Shown here: piece by piece, positions 45,286-51,799 of the stretch
How the letters are laid out: every line of letters starts with the position of its first letter
Position numbering within the stretch: position 1 is the first letter of the stretch
Origin: Acidiphilium sp. C61
Lineage (GTDB): Bacteria; Pseudomonadota; Alphaproteobacteria; Acetobacterales; Acetobacteraceae
Direction: 5' to 3'
DNA: 64,000 nt
Assembly (NCBI RefSeq): GCF_902712915.1
Contig: NZ_CACTIA010000004.1
Location: 62,001-126,000, forward strand
The notes under the pieces: model-generated
The model's input: only the letters and a program-made list of their open reading frames with translations
What the model was told of the DNA's origin: nothing
The model's database searches: none
Position numbers and translations under genes: made by a program

Positions 45286-45525
45286 GAAGCACCTTTTGCT
45301 TCCCTCCCCTGCTCAAACGAGCAAGGGGAGACCTAAATCCCAGTCCACTCGAGTCGAAGGACGAAGTTAGGGGCCTCAGGAGGGCAACAAGCCGGTCTCC
45401 GGATCGGTGGCAACCAATCGAGGCGATCCAGACAGGGTCGGCGTGCGCCTAGCGTCAGAGCACGAATGTCGAGACAGGCCCTGCTCTGGAAAAGCCACCC
45501 CTCGTCGGTGTGGTTTTTCCAGAGC
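45286..45525 (+). ncRNA. unrecognised structured RNA, copy 1
   Basis: About 240 bases alignable with 53746-53980. Elements in order: stem GAAGCA/TGCTTC; stem CTCCCCTGCTC/GAGCA-A-GGGGAG; a pairing of CCTAA (45332) with TTAGG (45367); a nearly invariant centre (GGGCCTCAGGAGGGCAACAA and on to CCAATCGAGG); GTGC/GCAC; and a terminal 15-bp stem (GCTCTGGAAAA with TTTTCCAGAGC). Several stems differ from copy 2 by paired changes. No long ORF runs through it. It is not tmRNA, RNase P RNA, 6S or rRNA by any feature I know. It lies upstream of the DUF4236 gene and the first tRNA block. Confidence 0.75.
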
Positions 45526-45668
45526 ACCCATTAGGGTGCTGGATCTTGGACGACCCTCCAGGTGGATCCGACATGAATGCCAGACCGGCTGGTGCATGCT
45601 TCGCGAACAGGTGATACCCTCCCCCTTCTGTTACCCCCGGCCCCGGGTCGGGTACAGATGAGACTTCT

Positions 45669-46328
45669 ATGGGGATTCCACGCATGGGCTTCAGGTACCG
45701 CCGACGCATCAAGGTAGCACCCGGTGTTCGAGTGAACGTCTCGAAGACTGGAACTTCTCTCAGCCTTGGCGGTCGGGGTGCTACCTACAACATCAATCGT
45801 GACGGCGGCCGGGCTTCTTTCAGCCTGCCCGGCACGGGTCTCAGCTATACCGGGGCCCGCTCGGGGAAGGCCGGAGATCTTGCGATCCTTGTTGCGCTCT
45901 TCAGCGCGGCGATGCTGGCCTTTGTCATCTCGTTCCGGCTCTTACGATGGATCCTGCGCCTGCCGGGCGCGCTGGTTGCCTACCCGTTTACCCGCACCCC
46001 CAAGACGGCTGCTGACAGCGCGGGGCAGACAGCGACCCCTTCCGTGAAATCGGTTCTTGTGAGCGCCCCGTTCGGGCCGACAGGTATCGAAACCATCCCT
46101 GGATTGTCCGCCACTCCAGACGCCCATGCGGAGGCTGGACGCGCTGCAGCTCTGGCGACCGAGCTTCCCGCTGAAGCGGCGCCGCCCCGAACACTGCGCG
46201 ACCGCGAGGATATGAATGAGATCGTCCGGCGGATCGCAATGCAAAATGCTGCCGCCGCGGCGCGGGCGCGTGCGGCTGGGCCAGCTCCCCGGCGGCAGCG
46301 CAGATCTCCTGTGGCTGACAGATCTTGA
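45669..46328 (+). CDS. DUF4236 domain membrane protein
   Basis: 219 residues. MGFRYRRRIKVAPGVRVNVS, GTSLSLGGRGATYNI and PGTGLSYTG are the hallmark of DUF4236. A membrane helix follows at ~75-95, then a basic, Ala-rich, probably disordered tail. The function of DUF4236 is unknown to me. It sits between structured RNA copy 1 and the first tRNA (5 bases from tRNA-Ser), so it is probably on the same transcript. Confidence 0.82.
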   Translation: MGIPRMGFRYRRRIKVAPGVRVNVSKTGTSLSLGGRGATYNINRDGGRASFSLPGTGLSYTGARSGKAGDLAILVALFSAAMLAFVISFRLLRWILRLPGALVAYPFTRTPKTAADSAGQTATPSVKSVLVSAPFGPTGIETIPGLSATPDAHAEAGRAAALATELPAEAAPPRTLRDREDMNEIVRRIAMQNAAAAARARAAGPAPRRQRRSPVADRS

Positions 46329-46332
46329 TTTA

Positions 46333-46426
46333 GGAAGCGTGGCAGAGCCAGGCTGATTGCACCCGCTTGGAAGGCGGGAGGGCCTGGCAACGGGTCCCGC
46401 GAGTTCAAATCTCGCCGCTTCCGCCA
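46333..46426 (+). tRNA. tRNA-Ser(GGA)
   Basis: Acceptor GGAAGCG/CGCTTCC, long variable arm, loop TTGGAAG, encoded CCA. First gene of the array. Confidence 0.95.
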
Positions 46427-46440
46427 CCAACTCCGAAATT

Positions 46441-46515
46441 GCGGGCATAGCTCAGAGGTAGAGCGCCTCGTTGCCAACGAGGATGCCGGGGGTTCGACTC
46501 CCCCTGCCCGCTCCA
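46441..46515 (+). tRNA. tRNA-Gly(GCC)
   Basis: Acceptor GCGGGCA/TGCCCGC, loop TTGCCAA, T-loop TTCGACT, encoded CCA. Confidence 0.95.
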
Positions 46516-46520
46516 GAGCT

Positions 46521-46602
46521 GCAGGACGAGCGTAAAGGGGAATGGAGACCCGCCGGATTGCAACCCCGGTCGCAAGCGGATCGAAACCGTCGGCCTGCTC
46601 CA
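46521..46602 (+). tRNA. probable tRNA-Cys(GCA), degenerate
   Basis: Acceptor GCAGGAC/GGCCTGC with one mismatch, U73 and encoded CCA, loop TTGCAAC giving GCA. The D-arm is enlarged and irregular, and the T-loop reads ATCGAAA instead of TTCGAAT with a 4-bp stem. It is the only Cys candidate, in a tRNA-packed stretch. Confidence 0.6.
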
Positions 46603-46607
46603 CGAAT

Positions 46608-46684
46608 GCACCTGTAGCCCAACTGGATAGAGCACCCGGTTACGAACCGGGAGGCTGGAGGTTCGAATCCTCCCAGGTGCGCCA
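46608..46684 (+). tRNA. tRNA-Arg(ACG)
   Basis: Acceptor GCACCTG/CAGGTGC, loop TTACGAA, encoded CCA. A34 would need conversion to inosine to read CGC and CGA. Confidence 0.95.
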
Positions 46685-46769
46685 AACCTGCCCGATATCG
46701 GCCCGGCGGCCTCTTGCTTGCACGATCTGCACCTAACATCGGCAGACGAGCAACGCGATGGAGGCGATC

Positions 46770-47423
46770 ATGCCGGATGAAAATGGGTTCGAGAGCGCCG
46801 CCGACCAGGCGTACAGGATGGCATCCCGCTGGGGTGGCGAATACGTTGTCGTTCGCATGCCGGACGGGAGCTTCGTTGCCCGAGGCGCACGGCAAAAGGA
46901 CAGCCATGATCGCCCGACGGCAGAGGAAATCGGGCGGGTCATCTCGCATCGTCTGGACCAGCTCGAATGGCGGTGGGCAGACGGCAGGGCGGAAGAGCCG
47001 CCGGCCTCGCCCTTCGATCGGACGATCGTCAGCGCTCGGACGACCGTCCTCGCAACGCCTTACTGGTCGGTCGGGAGCTTGCAGCCCGCTTCGCGAGAGC
47101 TGGCGCAGTTGATGGCTCACGTGATGTCGATCCAGATTGTCTGGAATTCAGGCCGGCCAGATCGCGCAACCAAGCTGGTTATGGCAGAGCCGGCGTCTCT
47201 GGCCGACGATATGTCCGTGCCCTACGCGCAGTACATGGCCAATGTCGAACAGTCAGGCGTGGTCGACAAGGAGCTGTCACGGCTGCGCCGGACTATCGCC
47301 GCAGCCCGCCAGATCCTGCAGAGCCGCGAGCGTCGCGACGCCGTGGGCGCGAGCATGGATGTCATGTTTGGCCGGACACGGCTCCCGGAAATTGCGGAGC
47401 CGGGCGCGACGCCGGCCCCCTGA
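46770..47423 (+). CDS. hypothetical protein in the tRNA array
   Basis: 217 residues from ATG 46770, chosen because GGAGG lies five bases upstream; the ATG at 46758 overlaps that site. Mixed alpha/beta N-terminus (ASRWGGEYVVVRMPDGSFVA), helical C-terminus (VDKELSRLRRTIAAARQIL). I do not recognise it. Confidence 0.58.
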   Translation: MPDENGFESAADQAYRMASRWGGEYVVVRMPDGSFVARGARQKDSHDRPTAEEIGRVISHRLDQLEWRWADGRAEEPPASPFDRTIVSARTTVLATPYWSVGSLQPASRELAQLMAHVMSIQIVWNSGRPDRATKLVMAEPASLADDMSVPYAQYMANVEQSGVVDKELSRLRRTIAAARQILQSRERRDAVGASMDVMFGRTRLPEIAEPGATPAP

Positions 47424-47435
47424 TCACGCACACCC

Positions 47436-47510
47436 GGACGCTTAGCTCAGCGGTAGAGCAACGCCTCGACACGGCGTTGGCCGGTGGTTCAATCCCACCA
47501 GCGTCCACCA
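47436..47510 (+). tRNA. tRNA-Val(GAC) with C33
   Basis: Acceptor GGACGCT/AGCGTCC, encoded CCA. The anticodon loop is TCGACAC, so position 33, nearly always U, is C. The rest of the cloverleaf is normal. Confidence 0.88.
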
Positions 47511-47517
47511 GTTCAAA

Positions 47518-47591
47518 GCTCCATTCGTTCATGGGTAGGATCGCGGCTTGTCACGCCGCCGAACCGGGTTCGAGTCCCGGATGGAGCGCCA
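47518..47591 (+). tRNA. tRNA-Asp(GTC)
   Basis: Acceptor GCTCCAT/ATGGAGC, loop TTGTCAC, encoded CCA. Confidence 0.95.
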
Positions 47592-47707
47592 TAGCCTTCA
47601 CGCGATCGTTAGGTGCGGGTTACTCGTCAAGAGGGGCATCATGGGCTCAACCTGCCGCGCTCGACTTGCTGGGCCGGATCTGATGCAACCTAATCTCAGG
47701 AGATCGC

Positions 47708-48244
47708 ATGGCTGAAGAAGATGATCCCGATACCCGCCTTGAGGCGTATAGGCGTCGGGGGTTCTCCCCAATTGATCCACCACTCACAGAGCAGATGTCG
47801 GCTATGGACGGCCTGGACACTGAAAGTGAGTACCTGGTGGTGAGCGTCCACGCCTACCCGGCTGAAATATTCGAGGAAAGGACCCGACAGGTGAAAGTCG
47901 GATCTAGGAAAGTCCTCAAAAAACAGGGCCTCTTCAACAAGGAAATGGCCGAGGTCGACGAGTACATCTTCGAAACCCAGATCGAGCGCATACCGACCGG
48001 GAAATTCTACGACACCCACATCGACAAGGCGCGGCTGGCGAAAGATATCCAAGAAGCCTGCAACAAAATGCACCAGCTCGGATACGTCCTGCTCAGCCAA
48101 TCCGAGGTCATCTCTGGCCGATACGCCTATAAGTTTGTGAATGACATCAACTTTGCAAATCGATACGCGGCCACCGGTGGCTTCGGATACGGATACAGCG
48201 TGACCGATGGCGTCGTTCTTACCTTTCGAAAAATGCGCGCGTAG
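47708..48244 (+). CDS. hypothetical protein whose stop lies in tRNA-Ile
   Basis: 178 residues, AGGAG seven bases before the ATG. Mixed alpha/beta, with VVSVHAYPAEIFEERTRQVK, LGYVLLSQSEVISGRYAYKF and a Gly/Tyr-rich end (GGFGYGYSVTDGVVLTF). No family recognised. The TAG stop (48242-48244) is nucleotides 8-10 of the tRNA-Ile gene that starts at 48235, so RNase P processing would cut the message before its stop codon. Confidence 0.65.
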   Translation: MAEEDDPDTRLEAYRRRGFSPIDPPLTEQMSAMDGLDTESEYLVVSVHAYPAEIFEERTRQVKVGSRKVLKKQGLFNKEMAEVDEYIFETQIERIPTGKFYDTHIDKARLAKDIQEACNKMHQLGYVLLSQSEVISGRYAYKFVNDINFANRYAATGGFGYGYSVTDGVVLTFRKMRA

Positions 48245-48309
48245 CTCAGTGGTAGAGCAATCGGTTGATAACCGGTAGGCCGTTGGTTCAATCCCAACCG
48301 TGCGCACCA
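48235..48309 (+). tRNA. tRNA-Ile(GAT)
   Basis: Acceptor GCGCGCG/CGTGCGC with one G-U pair, loop TTGATAA, encoded CCA. Its first ten bases are the end of the preceding CDS. Confidence 0.95.
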
Positions 48310-48519
48310 GGCATCGAAAACGCAGGGTCACGGGCTATCCGCGGTGACGTCGCCCGTCAAAGTCGAGTGCGAGCCCTGAGGCGGATCGACCCGAACAGTC
48401 GCAAAGCTTCAGACGTTCAAAGCGGCGGCCCTGCGACCAATGACTGTCCGGCGCAATGGCCGGCGAAGGCGTTGCTTGCACGCATCCTCGCTATCATGGC
48501 GCCGGAAATGGAGCGTGAG

Positions 48520-49227
48520 ATGGGTATCGAGTATCAGAACACGGTTGGAATCCTGCATCCCGACATCCCGGCGAAGAGCGCAGGGCGGAAGGTCGGGGAG
48601 TGGAAGTACTCATATCCCGACATTCGCCAGGGCGGGCGGCCGACCATCATACCGATCACGATCCTCATGACATACCGGGGTCGGCGCGCCTCCTTCGCGG
48701 CCATAAGCGACCAGCTCCCCGACGATTACGAGCACTCGGACATCAACGAGCTGCATCGCCTCGTCTTCAATGCGCTCGAGGACCAGGCCCGCATCCTGAC
48801 CGAAGTCGAATGGGAGGAATGGCTCGAGATCACCGTTCAGGGCGCCACGAAGAACACTCTCGAGTGCCAGGATCGCTACTCGGCTCTGCTCGCCGGCGAC
48901 CTGAAGATCGAGGTGAACAGGATCAAGCGCGGTTTCCACCCGGAGACAGGTCTCCCCCTGACGGTGAACTCGAATGGGGTGGCGCTTCCGTTTCCTGAGC
49001 CGACAAGGCTCTCGGCCCCTCAAGAGCAGATCAGCGGCATGCGAATGTTGACACCCAAGGAGCGGTCATACGTGCCGGCCACACCGGAGAACATCCGGAT
49101 CCTGAACGGCATTATCGACCGGATGGAACAGCTCCGCACCGGCCTGTCCGATATGCTCAGCCACGAGAACGTCGGAAATTCGCATGACATCGGCGAGGCG
49201 CCGATGGACCTTCTGCCATCACCCTGA
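48520..49227 (+). CDS. hypothetical protein in the tRNA array
   Basis: 235 residues from ATG 48520 (GGAG six bases upstream); the frame is open back into tRNA-Ile but that part is unlikely to be coding. Residues ~20-130 look folded (EWKYSYPDIRQGGRPTII, EHSDINELHRLVFNALEDQA). A predicted helix near the end (NIRILNGIIDRMEQLRTGL) is followed by a tail ending MDLLPSP. The family is unknown. The 210 bases upstream (48310-48519) hold nothing else that I can support. Confidence 0.58.
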   Translation: MGIEYQNTVGILHPDIPAKSAGRKVGEWKYSYPDIRQGGRPTIIPITILMTYRGRRASFAAISDQLPDDYEHSDINELHRLVFNALEDQARILTEVEWEEWLEITVQGATKNTLECQDRYSALLAGDLKIEVNRIKRGFHPETGLPLTVNSNGVALPFPEPTRLSAPQEQISGMRMLTPKERSYVPATPENIRILNGIIDRMEQLRTGLSDMLSHENVGNSHDIGEAPMDLLPSP

Positions 49228-49259
49228 GCCGGGACCACCGGGCTGCAGGGCGATGCGCC

Positions 49260-49334
49260 AGCCCGTTAGCTCAGAGGTAGAGCACCTGGTTTACACCCAG
49301 GCTGTCGGCGGTTCGATCCCGTCACGGGTTACCA
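49260..49334 (+). tRNA. tRNA-Val(TAC)
   Basis: Acceptor AGCCCGT/ACGGGTT with one G-U pair, loop TTTACAC, encoded CCA. Confidence 0.93.
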
Positions 49335-49338
49335 TTTT

Positions 49339-49413
49339 TGGCCAGTAGCTCAGCGGTAGAGCCCCCGACTGTTAATCGGGTCGTCGCAGGTTCGAATCCT
49401 GCCTGGTCAGCCA
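49339..49413 (+). tRNA. tRNA-Asn(GTT)
   Basis: Acceptor TGGCCAG/CTGGTCA, loop CTGTTAA, encoded CCA. Confidence 0.95.
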
Positions 49414-49417
49414 GATC

Positions 49418-49512
49418 GGAGAGGTGGCCGAGCCAGGCCGAAGGCACTCGATTCGAAATCGAGCAGGCCCTTCATAGGGGTCTCGCGGGTTCAAATCCCG
49501 CCCTCTCCGCCA
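49418..49512 (+). tRNA. tRNA-Ser(CGA)
   Basis: Acceptor GGAGAGG/CCTCTCC, long variable arm, loop TTCGAAA, encoded CCA. Confidence 0.95.
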
Positions 49513-49517
49513 ACACC

Positions 49518-49593
49518 GGACCGGTAGCTCAGTGGCCAGAGCGGCTGGCTCTTAACCAGCGGGGCGTGGGTTCGACTCCCACCCGGTCCTCCA
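49518..49593 (+). tRNA. tRNA-Lys(CTT)
   Basis: Acceptor GGACCGG/CCGGTCC, loop CTCTTAA, encoded CCA. Confidence 0.95.
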
Positions 49594-49601
49594 GGATTCC
49601 T

Positions 49602-49679
49602 CAGGATGTAGCTCAGCCTGGCTAGAGTGCCGCTTTCGGAAAGCGGAGGCCGCCGGTTCAAATCCGGTCATCCTGACCA
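49602..49679 (+). tRNA. tRNA-Pro(CGG)
   Basis: Acceptor CAGGATG/CATCCTG, loop TTCGGAA, encoded CCA. Confidence 0.94.
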
Positions 49680-49690
49680 GATTGCATGAC

Positions 49691-49766
49691 GCTGCCGTGG
49701 CCCAGTTGGCAGGGCGCGCCCATGGTAAGGGCGAGGTCGCCGGTTCGACCCCGGCCGGCAGCTCCA
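49691..49766 (+). tRNA. tRNA-Thr(GGT)
   Basis: Acceptor GCTGCCG/CGGCAGC, loop ATGGTAA, encoded CCA. Confidence 0.94.
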
Positions 49767-49768
49767 AA

Positions 49769-49845
49769 CGGGACATGGCTCAGCCTGGTAGAGCGCTCGC
49801 CTGGGGGGCGAGAGACCGCCGGTTCGAATCCGGCTGTCCCGACCA
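49769..49845 (+). tRNA. tRNA-Pro(GGG)
   Basis: Acceptor CGGGACA/TGTCCCG, loop CTGGGGG, encoded CCA. Confidence 0.94.
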
Positions 49846-49874
49846 TTCTCATCCGCAGTGCGGATCCTCTCTAT

Positions 49875-49951
49875 GGTGGCATTAGCTCAGTCGGTAGAGC
49901 GCCGGTTTGTGGCACCGAAGGCCGCGGGTTCGATCCCCGCATGTCACCCCA
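49875..49951 (+). tRNA. tRNA-His(GTG)
   Basis: Extra G at -1 paired with C73, acceptor GTGGCAT/ATGTCAC, loop TTGTGGC, encoded CCA; one mismatch in the anticodon stem. Confidence 0.92.
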
Positions 49952-49953
49952 AC

Positions 49954-50028
49954 AGCCCCTTCGTCCATGGGTTAGGACGCCGGTTTTTCACACCGGCAAA
50001 ACGAGTTCGAGTCTCGTAGGGGCTGCCA
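49954..50028 (+). tRNA. tRNA-Glu(TTC)
   Basis: Acceptor AGCCCCT/AGGGGCT, loop TTTTCAC, encoded CCA. Confidence 0.94.
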
Positions 50029-50041
50029 GATTTCGAAATAT

Positions 50042-50123
50042 GTGCCTGTGGTGGAATGGCAGACACACCAGTCTGAGGGGCTGGCGGGAAACCGTGGGAG
50101 TTCGAGTCTCCCCAGGCACACCA
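50042..50123 (+). tRNA. tRNA-Leu(GAG)
   Basis: Acceptor GTGCCTG/CAGGCAC, long variable arm, loop CTGAGGG, encoded CCA. Confidence 0.94.
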
Positions 50124-50130
50124 CCGATAT

Positions 50131-50213
50131 GGACCGGTAGCGTATAGCCGGCTGGCGCTGGCAGCGGCTTTTTAACCCGCCCGCACGGAGTTCGATTCTC
50201 CACTGGTCCTCCA
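50131..50213 (+). tRNA. tRNA-Lys(TTT)-like, abnormal body
   Basis: Acceptor GGACCGG/CTGGTCC, loop TTTTTAA (anticodon TTT), T-loop TTCGATT, encoded CCA. The D-arm is AGCG with a long loop and CGCT, four extra bases separate it from the anticodon stem (GCGG/CCGC plus a C-C mismatch), and the T-stem has only four pairs. At 83 bases it is long for a Lys tRNA. Confidence 0.7.
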
Positions 50214-50226
50214 GCATCAACAAATC

Positions 50227-50310
50227 GCGCCCGTGGTGGAATGGTAGACACGCCGGTCTCAGAAGCCGGTGACCACGGTCATGGAGGTTCGAGTCCTCCC
50301 GGGCGCACCA
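50227..50310 (+). tRNA. tRNA-Leu(CAG)
   Basis: Acceptor GCGCCCG/CGGGCGC, long variable arm, loop CTCAGAA, encoded CCA. Confidence 0.94.
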
Positions 50311-50329
50311 TCAGAAAGGAGGCCGCGCA

Positions 50330-50392
50330 ATGAGCGCATTCACGACGTCGCCGCGGCGGCTTCAACCACTGACCGGGATATCTCCCCGGTAG
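50330..50392 (+). CDS. possible 20-codon ORF ending in tRNA-Gln
   Basis: AAAGGAGG seven bases before an ATG; 20 residues (starts MSAFTTSPRR), stopping at a TAG that is nucleotides 8-10 of tRNA-Gln(TTG). Too short to judge by composition. It could be a real leader or micro-ORF. Confidence 0.3.
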   Translation: MSAFTTSPRRLQPLTGISPR

Positions 50393-50453
50393 TTTAGCGG
50401 CAGAACATCCGGCTTTGACCCGGATGGCCGAGGTTCGAATCCTCGCCGGGGAT
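50383..50453 (+). tRNA. tRNA-Gln(TTG)
   Basis: Acceptor TCCCCGG/CCGGGGA, loop CTTTGAC. The 3' end is not encoded as CCA (CCC follows). Confidence 0.92.
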
Positions 50454-50466
50454 CCCCAACAACAGT

Positions 50467-50546
50467 GCGCGCATGGTGGAATCGGCAGACACACCGGCTT
50501 CAAATTCCGGCGGGCAACCACGCAGGTTCGAGTCCTGCTGCGCGCA
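50467..50546 (+). tRNA. tRNA-Leu(CAA)
   Basis: Acceptor GCGCGCA/TGCGCGC, long variable arm, loop TTCAAAT; CCA not encoded. Confidence 0.92.
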
Positions 50547-50558
50547 TTCTCCACCACC

Positions 50559-50640
50559 GCGGATGTGGCGGAAAGGTAGACGCACCGGACTTAAAATCCG
50601 GCGAGACATCATGAGGGTTCGACCCCCTCCATCCGCACCA
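50559..50640 (+). tRNA. tRNA-Leu(TAA)
   Basis: Acceptor GCGGATG/CATCCGC, long variable arm, loop CTTAAAA, encoded CCA. Confidence 0.94.
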
Positions 50641-50647
50641 GATCACC

Positions 50648-50722
50648 GGCCCTTTCGTCTAGCGGTCAGGACGCCTGGTTCTCAGCCAGGAAACGCGGGT
50701 TCGACTCCCGCATGGGCTGCCA
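50648..50722 (+). tRNA. tRNA-Glu(CTC)
   Basis: Acceptor GGCCCTT/ATGGGCT with one G-U and one mismatch, loop TTCTCAG, encoded CCA. Confidence 0.92.
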
Positions 50723-50805
50723 TCGCCATTTTACAGTGGGCCGCCACTTCGTCACGGCTTGATCGGGGCGAAGGGTGATTGATGAGGATCTTCCATTCGA
50801 CCCCG

Positions 50806-51459
50806 TCATGGACCGGTCGTGAGGAAGCTCTTCTTGTAATAGGTCGGGTCTGCCTGGTTACCAAATCCACCCCATCCGAATTTCGAGCCGGTTCGAGGGT
50901 GGATCCATGTCTGAGTGCGTTTGCCGCACTGATATTCCGGTTTCCAGATATTCTGGCCATACTCGAAAAGGATAGACATGTGGCTGATGCCATGGGAGTT
51001 CATCCATCCGCCACAGTCGGGACAAACCGGTTTCCCAAGGCAGATGATTTTGAGATTTCCAAGGAGACCAATGTTTTGTTTTGCGTCTCCTGGGAGGTCG
51101 TTAAGTATAGCCCGGACAAGATACATCTCGGCGTGGAGCCCGTCAGGGACATCCGTCGCGTAGGCAAAATGCACCTCATGCGGAGGTAAAATATCAATTA
51201 GCTCGCCGTAAATCCGGTCTCCTGTTGGTATTGACGCCTTGTTTGTGCTTAGCTTCAACACAATAAACAAATGATTTACATTATTATACGTCCAGAATCC
51301 AATTGCTATTGTTTCTGTCCCACTTGCCAACACTTCATCGCCCTGGTTGTTCAGCATAGAAGTTATTCTTGTCCAAATGTCCTGTCCTATATTAGTCGGA
51401 CCAATAAATTTTGCCTTTGCAATCCGATTTTCACGCTTTTGCTTGGGCGTAATTGTCAT
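50806..51459 (-). CDS. deaminase-superfamily protein, AT-rich
   Basis: 217 residues, AGGAGG seven bases before the ATG. HAE (109-111) and CPDC (146-149, in GKPVCPDC) are spaced like the zinc-binding and catalytic residues of the cytidine/nucleic-acid deaminase fold; KIICLGKP would be the strand before the second motif. The rest is unlike housekeeping CDA or TadA. The gene runs against the array and is markedly AT-richer than its neighbours, which points to recent transfer. Possible roles include a toxin, a defence or counter-defence protein, or RNA editing; the substrate cannot be told. Confidence 0.65.
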   Translation of the reverse strand: MTITPKQKRENRIAKAKFIGPTNIGQDIWTRITSMLNNQGDEVLASGTETIAIGFWTYNNVNHLFIVLKLSTNKASIPTGDRIYGELIDILPPHEVHFAYATDVPDGLHAEMYLVRAILNDLPGDAKQNIGLLGNLKIICLGKPVCPDCGGWMNSHGISHMSILFEYGQNIWKPEYQCGKRTQTWIHPRTGSKFGWGGFGNQADPTYYKKSFLTTGP

Positions 51460-51621
51460 TGATTCCTCCTGATGTATTTCAGAACTTCATCTTCTGGCGA
51501 CGCTTTGAGATTTTACTTAGGCTGGCACTTTGCTATTCTAGTTCGCGGATCAAGACCTGGCCTCCATCTGATCGGATAGCAGGGAGCCGCGAGCAATCAT
51601 ACAGAATTCCGGCGGATCGGG

Positions 51622-51698
51622 CGGGGTGTAGCTGAGCCTGGCAAAGCGCCTGCTTTGGGAGCAGGAGACCGCCGGTTCGAATCCGGCCACCCCGACCA
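51622..51698 (+). tRNA. tRNA-Pro(TGG)
   Basis: Acceptor CGGGGTG/CACCCCG, loop TTTGGGA, encoded CCA. Confidence 0.94.
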
Positions 51699-51705
51699 GC
51701 AAGAC

Positions 51706-51778
51706 GCGTCAGTAGCTCAACGGATAGAGCGTCCGGTTCCGGACCGGGAGGCTGAGGGTTCGAGTCCTTCCTGGCGCA
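51706..51778 (+). tRNA. tRNA-Arg(CCG)
   Basis: Acceptor GCGTCAG/CTGGCGC, loop TTCCGGA; CCA not encoded. Confidence 0.92.
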
Positions 51779-51799
51779 TTTCACTGCTAGACTGTCAGA

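Noticed and set aside
45286..45525. tmRNA, RNase P RNA, 6S RNA or a GOLLD/ROOL-type giant RNA
   Set aside because: No tRNA-like ends or tag ORF, none of the RNase P conserved blocks, no 6S bubble, and at ~240 bases it is much shorter than GOLLD or ROOL.
47592..47707. tRNA-Leu(TAG), missing from the set
   Set aside because: No long variable arm, T-loop or TAG anticodon loop could be built here or in the other gaps that I read.
48310..48519. Extra tRNA or upstream coding part
   Set aside because: Some short pairings exist, but there is no T-arm or anticodon loop, and the reading frame there overlaps tRNA-Ile.
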